From assembly GCA_900546605.1 (NCBI GenBank), contig URDV01000170.1:1-5144 (forward strand): a stretch of DNA of 5,144 bases. Direction: 5' to 3'. The notes under the pieces are model-generated. The model was not told the origin of the DNA. It saw nothing but the letters and a program-made list of their open reading frames with translations, and did not search any database. Source of the DNA: an uncultured Prevotella sp. (GTDB lineage: Bacteria; Bacteroidota; Bacteroidia; Bacteroidales; Bacteroidaceae). A program made the translations under genes and the position numbers. Shown here in pieces: positions 1 through 5,144 of the stretch. Positions within the stretch are counted from its first letter, which is position 1. Each line of letters starts with the position of its first letter.

Positions 1-32
1 CTTTAACATAATAAGTGGTGTAAAGCATACTT

Positions 33-72
33 ACTTGTTAACCTGTCAACTTGTTTACCCGTTAACCTGAAA
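33..72. repeat. Octamer tandem repeat, about five units
   Basis: Five consecutive 8-bp units can be read: acttgtta, acctgtca, acttgttt, acccgtta, acctgaaa. The consensus is close to ACYTGTTA; the last unit is degenerate. The repeat lies just beyond the 3' end of dapL in non-coding DNA. From memory, similar 'acttgt' octamer strings occur in intergenic DNA of Bacteroides and relatives, but I cannot confirm that here and know of no established function. The rest of bases 1-145 shows no gene. Confidence 0.7.
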
Positions 73-86
73 TTCCGCCAACGGGT
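57..86. repeat. Inverted repeat downstream of dapL
   Basis: The arms acccgtt (57-63) and aacgggt (80-86) are perfectly complementary over 7 bp, with a 16-nt loop. The left arm is part of the octamer repeat. The structure lies about 60 nt past the dapL stop codon, where a terminator would be expected, but no U-run follows it on either strand. A transcript-end stabilising hairpin is possible; a classical intrinsic terminator is not supported. Confidence 0.35.
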
Positions 87-145
87 TACTTTACATAATA
101 GTCTACTCTCCTAAGCCTATATTAGTTTTTGGTTGCTTTCTCTAT

Positions 146-1378
146 TTATTTTTTTAGCCATTCTTTAAGTCGGCGCATGGCTTCTTCACAATCCTCACGT
201 TTGCCAAATGCTGTGAGACGAATGTAACCTTCGCCTGCAGGACCAAAGCCTACACCTGGGGTGCTTACCACATTGATTTGTGTGAGTAACTGCTCAAAGA
301 ATTCCCAACTGCCCACACCTTCGGGGGTCTTGAGCCAAATGTAAGGGGCATCAACACCACCATACACCTTTAAGCCTACTTCAGTTAAGGCCTCACGCAT
401 AATGCGAGCATTGGTCATGTAATAATCAATTGTTTCACGCACCTGTCGCTTGCCCTCAGCTGAGTAGGTGGCCTCAGCAGCACGCTGCACTATGTAAGCC
501 GTGCCATTAAACTTGGTGCATTGACGTCTGTTCCACAACTGATTGAGTGCGACACTCTCACCACTCTTTGACTTAAACACTAACTCTTTGGGCACTACGG
601 TGTAACCACAACGCAAACCCGTGAAGCCTGCTGTTTTTGAATAAGAGTGGAACTCTACGGCACAACGCTTGGCTCCCTCTATTTCATAAATTGAATGGGG
701 AATGCCCTCACGTGTAATGTAGGCTTCGTAAGCTGCATCATAAAGCAGCAAACTATTATTTTTGAGCGCATATGCCACCCACTTTTCTAACTCCTCACGC
801 GAAAGGGTTGTACCCGTTGGGTTGTTGGGGTAGCAAAGGTAAATCATGTCTGTTGGATGGTCAGGCAACTGCGGTATAAAATCGTTTTGCGCTGTGCATG
901 GGCAATAGGTTATCTTGCTCCATGAACCATTTACTATTTCTCCTGCACGTCCCCCCATTACGTTTGAATCAATGTAAACGGGGTAAATGGGGTCGGTAAC
1001 ACATATACTATTATCTGTGCCAAGTATATCGCCAAAGTTACCTGTATCACTTTTTGCTCCATCGTTAATGAATATTTCATCCTCGTCGAGCGAAATACCA
1101 CGTGGGGCGAAATCGTTTTCAACAATAGCCTTGCGCAAGAATTCGTAACCATGCTCAGGACCATAACCTCTAAAGGTTTCAGCGCTACCCATTTCGTCAA
1201 CAGCCTTGTGTAAGGCTTCAATTACAGCGGGGGCAAGCGGACGCGTAACATCACCTATGCCTAAACGAATTATTTGAGCCTCGGGGTGCGCTTGCTTGTA
1301 AGCTGCTACCTTTTGCGCTATGTCTGCAAACAAATAGTTCTTTTGCAGTTTCAAAAAGTTATCATTAAGTGTTGTCAT
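146..1378 (-). CDS. dapL: LL-diaminopimelate aminotransferase
   Basis: This is a 410-residue PLP-dependent fold-type I aminotransferase, full length for DapL. It transfers an amino group from glutamate to tetrahydrodipicolinate, giving LL-diaminopimelate in one cytoplasmic step and bypassing the succinylase or acetylase branch. Family landmarks are present: [11 protein letters not shown] near residues 38-48, GYGPEHG at 71-77, YPVY at 132-135, the YPNNPTG loop at 183-189, Asp214 in YDAAYEAY (contacts the PLP pyridine nitrogen), Lys248 in HSYSK (Schiff-base lysine), GFTGLRCGY at 251-259, and Arg387 in YIRLTAFG (substrate carboxylate). The ATG at 1378 places the conserved N-terminal segment ([13 protein letters not shown]) correctly. 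The gene lies 99 nt downstream of dapF on the same strand, and the two products act in succession. No good promoter of its own is visible in the gap, so read-through from dapF is the likely source of transcript. GFTGLRCG and the RLGIGDVT motif favour DapL over a generic aspartate aminotransferase. Confidence 0.96.
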   Translation of the reverse strand: MTTLNDNFLKLQKNYLFADIAQKVAAYKQAHPEAQIIRLGIGDVTRPLAPAVIEALHKAVDEMGSAETFRGYGPEHGYEFLRKAIVENDFAPRGISLDEDEIFINDGAKSDTGNFGDILGTDNSICVTDPIYPVYIDSNVMGGRAGEIVNGSWSKITYCPCTAQNDFIPQLPDHPTDMIYLCYPNNPTGTTLSREELEKWVAYALKNNSLLLYDAAYEAYITREGIPHSIYEIEGAKRCAVEFHSYSKTAGFTGLRCGYTVVPKELVFKSKSGESVALNQLWNRRQCTKFNGTAYIVQRAAEATYSAEGKRQVRETIDYYMTNARIMREALTEVGLKVYGGVDAPYIWLKTPEGVGSWEFFEQLLTQINVVSTPGVGFGPAGEGYIRLTAFGKREDCEEAMRRLKEWLKK

Positions 1379-1407
1379 CTTAATATTCTCTTGTAAACGA
1401 TAACAAT

Positions 1408-1472
1408 AAAAAAAGAGTCGCCTCTCCCCTCCCCTCTTCGGGGATTTATCGAAGAAGAGATAGAGAGAGACT
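1408..1472 (-). terminator. Terminator-like hairpin between dapF and dapL
   Basis: Read on the minus strand just after the dapF stop, a pyrimidine-rich arm (AGTCTCTCTCT plus ATCTCTTC, 1472-1454) faces a purine-rich arm (GAAGAGGGGAGG to GGCGACT, 1439-1416). By hand it gives about 18 pairs, including several G-U, with one bulged C and one bulged A. It is followed at once by CTTTTTTTATT (U7 at 1414-1408). This is the form of an intrinsic terminator. Because it sits between two genes of one pathway, it probably acts as a partial terminator or an mRNA 3'-end stabiliser for dapF rather than a full stop. Confidence 0.6.
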
Positions 1473-1477
1473 TATCG

Positions 1478-2335
1478 TTAATCAACTATGTCTATTATTC
1501 CATCAAACACTTTAGTGGCTGGCCCCGTCATTGACACATGGTTGTCGGTATCTTGCCATTCAATATGTAGTGTTCCACCATCCATTACAATGTTACTTGC
1601 ACGACCCGCACGATGTGTTAAGGCGGCAGCTACCGCGGTGGCACAAGCACCTGTTCCACAAGCCATTGTTATGCCTGAACCACGTTCCCACACACGCATA
1701 CGTATGTTACCATCGGGACGAACTGTGGCAAATTCGATATTGCAACGCTCAGGAAAAACGGGAGCGAACTCAAGTGTGGGACCAATGCTAGCTACATCAA
1801 AGGTGTCTGCATCGTCAACAAAAATCACAAAGTGCGGATTTCCCATCGACACAAAAGTTCCCACATATTCACGTCCATCGGTGGCTACCACATGGCCTTC
1901 AGTCATGCTACCATCCTTGGTAGCCAATTGTGACGTAACTGCTAATTGTGGTTCATCCATGTCGACAGTTACACTATCTACCATGTTTTCTGCCGTTACA
2001 TGCAATTTCAACACTTTTATGCCCGACAAGGTCGACAATTTTACCTCATGCTTATCAGTCAGTCCATATTCATACAAGTACTTACCTATGCAACGCGAGG
2101 CATTACCACACATGCGTGCTTCAGAGCCGTCATTATTAAATATGCGCATCGAAAAATCCGCACCATGCTCTCCTTTACCTATCAGCACTAAACCATCGCC
2201 ACCAATACCCTTATGGCGGTCACTCCACAACTCCGATAAATGCTCGGGATGAGCAATCGGATACTTCAACGTGTTGACATAGATGTAATCGTTGCCAGCA
2301 CCATGCATTTTAGTAAATTCTACTTTCGTGGGCAT
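1478..2335 (-). CDS. dapF: Diaminopimelate epimerase
   Basis: This 285-residue cytoplasmic enzyme interconverts LL- and meso-diaminopimelate without a cofactor, using two cysteines. Both are present in their family contexts: Cys76 in RMCGNASRC and Cys226 in ACGTGACA. The N-terminal [11 protein letters not shown] signature (residues 7-17), GGDGLV (45-50), FNNDGSEA (66-73), GNPHFV (165-170) and ERGSG (217-221) are also present, covering both halves of the pseudo-symmetric fold. Length is normal for the family. The ATG at 2335 was chosen over an in-frame TTG at 2386. The TTG would add 17 residues unlike the family N-terminus and lies upstream of the -7 promoter box, so it would not be in the mRNA. 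The leader is only about 25 nt, too short for a lysine riboswitch. It is the first gene of a probable dapF-dapL unit and supplies meso-diaminopimelate for peptidoglycan and lysine. Confidence 0.96.
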   Translation of the reverse strand: MPTKVEFTKMHGAGNDYIYVNTLKYPIAHPEHLSELWSDRHKGIGGDGLVLIGKGEHGADFSMRIFNNDGSEARMCGNASRCIGKYLYEYGLTDKHEVKLSTLSGIKVLKLHVTAENMVDSVTVDMDEPQLAVTSQLATKDGSMTEGHVVATDGREYVGTFVSMGNPHFVIFVDDADTFDVASIGPTLEFAPVFPERCNIEFATVRPDGNIRMRVWERGSGITMACGTGACATAVAAALTHRAGRASNIVMDGGTLHIEWQDTDNHVSMTGPATKVFDGIIDIVD

Positions 2336-2367
2336 AAATCTGTTCAGTTTGTCGTGTAAAACTGATG

Positions 2368-2396
2368 CAAAGATATAACTTTTCAATTAAACACAA
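2368..2396 (-). promoter_or_regulatory. Bacteroidota-type promoter of dapF
   Basis: On the minus strand the -7 box reads TATCTTTG (2375-2368), followed by CA, matching the phylum consensus TAnnTTTG exactly. A TTG at 2396-2394 lies 18 nt upstream, near the expected spacing for the -33 element (TTTG or TTG). Transcription should start near 2361, leaving a leader of about 25 nt before the ATG at 2335. Confidence 0.7.
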
Positions 2397-2410
2397 GTAT
2401 TAAACAATCA

Positions 2411-2446
2411 TTTTTCTTCATTTTTCTTGTTTTTATTTACTTTTTT
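2411..2446. promoter_or_regulatory. Phased T/A-tracts upstream of the dapF promoter
   Basis: T-tracts lie at 2411-2415, 2421-2425, 2430-2434 and 2441-2446, with centres about 10, 9 and 11 bp apart, close to one helical turn. The first two belong to an exact tandem decamer, cattttTctt, at 2409-2418 and 2419-2428. Phased A-tracts bend DNA. Read from dapF they are A-tracts at roughly -50 to -85, where an upstream activating or UP-like element would sit. The rest of the divergent gap, 2447-2539, is AT-rich with no further element I can support. Confidence 0.45.
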
Positions 2447-2539
2447 CCACTTCAATGTGAATAAAAAGCATTATTTGTTTTACATTATCGCATATTACAA
2501 ACATAAAGACACAAAATAGAACATATTAAAATTAATTTG

Positions 2540-2547
2540 TATGTTTG
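2540..2547 (+). promoter_or_regulatory. -7 promoter box of the histidine phosphatase gene
   Basis: TATGTTTG followed by CAC matches the Bacteroidota -7 consensus TAnnTTTG. No TTG or TTTG is visible at the expected -33 position (about 2515-2522), so only half of the promoter is recognisable. If used, transcription would begin near 2552-2557, giving a very short leader before the ATG at 2568. Confidence 0.5.
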
Positions 2548-2567
2548 CACATCAAATTACATTATGC

Positions 2568-3137
2568 ATGATTTATCTTTACTTAGCGCGCCATGGCGAA
2601 ACACAAGAGAACGTGGCACAGATTCTTCAAGGTCACATGCCAGGCCACTTAACACCACAAGGACGGGAACAAGCGGCCAACTTGCGTGATCAACTTGTAA
2701 AAAGTGGTATTCACTTTGATGTATTGCTTTACAGCGATTTGCAACGAACGCACGACACCGCAACGATTATTAACCAACAACTAAGGGTTGCTTGTGTTAA
2801 ACCTTGCCCATTGCTTCGCGAGCGTGATTGGGGAAGCTTTACGGGCACAAGCATTGTAGCAGCACGCAGTTTGCCCATTCCGCCCGATGCTGAAAGCGTT
2901 GAACAACTATTTAAACGTGCCCAACGATTCCTTATATATATAAAGGAGTTCTTTGACGGGAAAACGATTCTTGCCATTGGACATGGACTTTTTAACCGCA
3001 CCATTTTAGCTGCTTACAACAACAAGAGCATTCGCGACATTCAACGCATGCAAAATGCTGAAGTACGATTATTAGCTTTTGACAAACTGCCCTCGGCATG
3101 GACTTCGTCAACCAGCGACATTGTATCGGCCAACTAA
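2568..3137 (+). CDS. Histidine phosphatase family protein (phosphoglycerate mutase-like)
   Basis: This 189-residue cytoplasmic protein belongs to the histidine phosphatase superfamily (branch 1, the GpmB/CobC/PhoE type), which hydrolyses phosphate esters through a phosphohistidine. The catalytic set is complete: Arg8-His9 in ARHGET (His9 the nucleophile), Arg60 in YSDLQRTHDTA, the acid/base Glu85 in LRERDWG, and His139 in AIGHG. The true substrate cannot be read from the sequence. The short length and lack of the insertions of cofactor-dependent glycolytic mutase argue against GpmA, and nothing nearby points to cobalamin synthesis. The ATG at 2568 was chosen because it places the beta-strand MIYLYLARHGE at the N-terminus, as usual. 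An in-frame ATG at 2541 lies inside the -7 promoter box and would add nine atypical residues. It is divergent from dapF and 146 nt upstream of the esterase gene; no functional link to either is evident. Confidence 0.85.
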   Translation: MIYLYLARHGETQENVAQILQGHMPGHLTPQGREQAANLRDQLVKSGIHFDVLLYSDLQRTHDTATIINQQLRVACVKPCPLLRERDWGSFTGTSIVAARSLPIPPDAESVEQLFKRAQRFLIYIKEFFDGKTILAIGHGLFNRTILAAYNNKSIRDIQRMQNAEVRLLAFDKLPSAWTSSTSDIVSAN

Positions 3138-3166
3138 TCTTTAGCTGTATGGTATTGACTATTTTC

Positions 3167-3178
3167 ACCTAAGTAGGT
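3167..3178. promoter_or_regulatory. Short palindrome after the histidine phosphatase gene
   Basis: ACCTA-AG-TAGGT is a perfect 5-bp inverted repeat with a 2-nt centre, flanked by TTTTC on the left and ATTCAAAA on the right. The loop is too short for a good RNA hairpin in this register and no U-run follows, so a DNA-binding site is as plausible as a weak terminator. It lies 30 bp past the upstream stop codon and about 105 bp before the esterase ATG. Confidence 0.25.
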
Positions 3179-3254
3179 ATTCAAAATTATTTCACATTTA
3201 AAGCATATCCGCATTATTAATAAAACCCTTATAAAAAAGAAATTGGACACTTAC

Positions 3255-3262
3255 AAAGTTTG
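3255..3262 (+). promoter_or_regulatory. Weak candidate -7 box for the esterase gene
   Basis: AAAGTTTG followed by CC resembles TAnnTTTG but lacks the first T, and no TTG stands about 19 nt upstream. It lies 21 nt before the ATG at 3284, a distance similar to that seen at dapF. The esterase gene could equally be read through from the preceding gene. The rest of the 146-nt gap is AT-rich with no clear element. Confidence 0.25.
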
Positions 3263-3283
3263 CCAACCTAAAAACCATATCAC

Positions 3284-5144
3284 ATGAAAACATTCGCCTT
3301 TTTACTTATTAGTCTTTTGCTGTCGCTCCCCCTTAATGCACGCAACAAAATTAAAGTTGCTTGTGTTGGCAACAGCGTTACTTATGGCTACAATTTGCCC
3401 GATCGCGAACACACGGCTTACCCCGTACAACTACAACACATGTTGGGTAACGACTATGAGGTGCAAAACTTTGGACATAGCGGTGCCACGTTATTGTTTA
3501 AAGGACATAACCCTTATAACAAATTGCCTGAGTTTAGGGCTGCTTTGAATTTTAAAGCCGACGTGGTGATTATTCATCTCGGACTTAACGACACCAACCC
3601 TCGCAATTGGCCTCAATATGCCGATGAATTTATACCTAACTATCGTGCACTCATCAACTCATTTAAGGTGGCAAACCCCAAAGCTAAAATATGGATTTGC
3701 CTCATGACACCTATTTTTCACGACCATCCTCGTTTTGATAGTGGCACACGCCTTTGGCACGGACTTATACAGCAACGCATTAAACAAGTAGCTCAAACTT
3801 ATGGTGTGGGATTGATTGACCTTTACACTCCTCTGCACTCATTTCCTAATTTATTCCCTGATGCCTTACACCCCAATGCCGAGGGGGCAAAAATATTGGC
3901 ACGGACTGTGTACAACAGCATCACAAGCAATTATGGCGGACTTACGTTGCCTGCCACCTATGGCAATAGCATGGTTATTCAACGTGAACGCCCCATACTA
4001 TTTCATGGCATAGCTAATGCTGGTGAACGAGTGAGTGTTACCTTTCATGGATTGAAAGCAGAGGCCACAACTGATGCCTGGGGCAAATGGGCAGTTACGT
4101 TCCCTGCCGAACAAGCGGGCGGCCCTTACACACTTTCTGTTAAGTCGCGTAGTGGAGCAAAGACTTTTAGTGATATTTGGGTGGGTGAAGTTTGGTTGTG
4201 CTCAGGACAATCGAACATGGAACTTACCATTCCGCACACATCAACAGCACATGATGACTTAGCCATGGCCGGCACTTGTTCACGCCTACATCTATATAAT
4301 ATGCCTTCAATCGTACCCACCTATGCTACCGAATGGGATTCAGCTCGACTAGACTCTGTCAACCATTTGCTCTATGTTAAAGCGGGCAAATGGCAACGTT
4401 CAAACAAAGAGGCTGCACGTAACTTTTCATCCATTGCATTTAACTACGGACGTTTGCTGGCCGATAGCTTGGGGTGCCATGTGGGTATTATATCAAATGC
4501 TGTAGGCGGGTCTGGGTGTGAAAACTGGATTGACCGTTCTACACTTGAGGAGTATTTTCCAGCAATACTACGTAATTGGAAGCAGAATGACTTTATCATG
4601 CGTTGGATGCGTGAACGTGCCTTAAAGAACATAGCCCACAGTAATGATAAACTTCAACGTCACCCTTACGAACCTGCTTACTTGTTTGAGAGTGCCATTC
4701 TTCCGCTTGAAAAATATGCCATTCGCGGAGTCGTATGGTACCAAGGCGAATCGAATGCTGACAACGTTGAAGTGCATGAGCGCTTATTCCCCTTGCTCGA
4801 ACAGAGTTGGCGTCACTACTTTAATCAGCCACAGCTTCCATTTTACATTGTGCAACTTTCATCTATCGCCACACGTCCATCGTGGCCTCACTTCCGTGAT
4901 AGTCAACGTCGCTTGGCTGAATCACTCCCTTATACGTGGATGACAGTGAGTAGCGACTTGGGGGACTCGCTTGATGTACACCCCACCCACAAACGCGAAG
5001 TGGCTGAACGTATCGCAGCCTCTGCTCTATGTCACTCTTACCAGCACAAGGTGATTCCTTCAGGTCCTCGCTATTTAGGCTTTACGAGCAATGGAGCTTC
5101 GGCAACTCTCTCATTTGATGAAGCTGAAGGTATGCACCCTGCTG
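3284..5144 (+). CDS. Two-domain sialate O-acetylesterase, 3' end outside window
   Basis: The frame is open for 620 codons and runs off the right edge with no stop. It starts at the first ATG after an in-frame TAA at 3269. Residues 1-19 form a Sec signal peptide (Lys2, hydrophobic 4-17, likely cleavage after LNA) without a lipobox cysteine, so the protein should be periplasmic or secreted. Residues about 23-215 are an SGNH hydrolase: Ser31 in GNSVTYG (block I, Asn replacing the usual Asp), GHSGAT at 64-69, GLND at 100-103, and Asp193/His196 in DALHP. A beta-rich linker (about 220-300) leads to a SASA domain: Ser310 in SGQSNM, GGSG at 408-411, WYQGESN at 485-491, and Asp564/His566 in DVHP. This order matches NanS of Tannerella forsythia and Bacteroides EstA, which remove O-acetyl groups from sialic acids ahead of sialidase. 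Those proteins are, as I recall, near 690 residues, so perhaps 70 are missing. Activity on other acetylated glycans cannot be excluded. Confidence 0.9.
   Translation, partial: MKTFAFLLISLLLSLPLNARNKIKVACVGNSVTYGYNLPDREHTAYPVQLQHMLGNDYEVQNFGHSGATLLFKGHNPYNKLPEFRAALNFKADVVIIHLGLNDTNPRNWPQYADEFIPNYRALINSFKVANPKAKIWICLMTPIFHDHPRFDSGTRLWHGLIQQRIKQVAQTYGVGLIDLYTPLHSFPNLFPDALHPNAEGAKILARTVYNSITSNYGGLTLPATYGNSMVIQRERPILFHGIANAGERVSVTFHGLKAEATTDAWGKWAVTFPAEQAGGPYTLSVKSRSGAKTFSDIWVGEVWLCSGQSNMELTIPHTSTAHDDLAMAGTCSRLHLYNMPSIVPTYATEWDSARLDSVNHLLYVKAGKWQRSNKEAARNFSSIAFNYGRLLADSLGCHVGIISNAVGGSGCENWIDRSTLEEYFPAILRNWKQNDFIMRWMRERALKNIAHSNDKLQRHPYEPAYLFESAILPLEKYAIRGVVWYQGESNADNVEVHERLFPLLEQSWRHYFNQPQLPFYIVQLSSIATRPSWPHFRDSQRRLAESLPYTWMTVSSDLGDSLDVHPTHKREVAERIAASALCHSYQHKVIPSGPRYLGFTSNGASATLSFDEAEGMHPA

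Noticed and set aside
1379..1407. TATCGTTTAC on the minus strand as a dapL promoter
   Set aside because: The spacing within the box is off by one, the final G is missing, and no -33 element stands at the right distance.
1421..1439. Homopurine run with two G4 blocks on the minus strand as a possible G-quadruplex
   Set aside because: Only two runs of four G and one of two are present, too few for a stable quadruplex; the run is better explained as one arm of the hairpin.
1488..2252. Long plus-strand open frame (254 codons) antisense to dapF
   Set aside because: It lies wholly opposite dapF, whose motifs are complete. Its translation is Ser/Thr/Pro-rich and shows no recognisable domain, so it is a shadow of dapF codon use.
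2930..2946. Near-palindromic TATA-rich string followed by AGGAG-like bases inside the phosphatase gene
   Set aside because: It encodes the ordinary residues LIYIKE in a continuous domain, and the symmetry is imperfect. No gene starts nearby, so promoter or ribosome-site function is not supported.
3336..4262. Several plus-strand open frames of 60-70 codons within 3336-4262
   Set aside because: All lie inside the esterase reading frame that begins at 3284 and stays open to the window end; they show no motifs of their own.
4644..4943. 99-codon plus-strand frame starting at 4644
   Set aside because: It overlaps the SASA domain, which carries the WYQGESN motif in the other frame; no independent evidence of coding.
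1..5144. Mobile element, CRISPR array, tRNA, rRNA or defence system
   Set aside because: No transposase, integrase, spaced direct-repeat array, RNA gene fold or defence-type domain was seen on either strand.

Overview
The window looks like chromosomal DNA of a Bacteroidota organism, most likely from the Bacteroides/Prevotella side of the phylum. Three things point there: two promoter elements of the phylum-specific -7 type (TAnnTTTGC), lysine/diaminopimelate synthesis through the one-step aminotransferase DapL, and a secreted two-domain sialate O-acetylesterase of the kind known from Tannerella and Bacteroides. The DNA is moderately AT-rich, with very AT-rich intergenic segments and no clear Shine-Dalgarno sequences, which also fits. 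Genus cannot be fixed from the sequence alone.

Layout. Bases 1-145 are non-coding and hold a short octamer tandem repeat and an overlapping inverted repeat. A minus-strand pair follows: dapF (1478-2335) is transcribed first, then dapL (146-1378). Their products catalyse consecutive reactions: DapL converts tetrahydrodipicolinate to LL-diaminopimelate, and DapF epimerises it to meso-diaminopimelate for peptidoglycan and lysine. A strong hairpin with a U-run lies between them and may lower dapL expression relative to dapF. A 232-bp AT-rich divergent region (2336-2567) carries a well-formed promoter for dapF, phased T/A-tracts upstream of it, and a -7 element for the plus-strand neighbour.

On the plus strand, a histidine-phosphatase-superfamily gene (2568-3137) is followed after 146 bp by a long gene starting at 3284 that is still open at the right edge. 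It encodes an exported protein with an N-terminal SGNH hydrolase domain and a C-terminal sialate O-acetylesterase (SASA) domain, both with intact catalytic motifs. Such enzymes remove O-acetyl groups from host sialic acids so that sialidases can act, which suggests a host-associated, glycan-foraging lifestyle.

No mobile element, CRISPR array, tRNA, rRNA or defence system is visible, and I do not see an undescribed system. The most useful observations are regulatory: promoter positions that correct two start sites, the intra-operon terminator-like hairpin, phased A-tracts beside the dapF promoter, and the octamer repeat.
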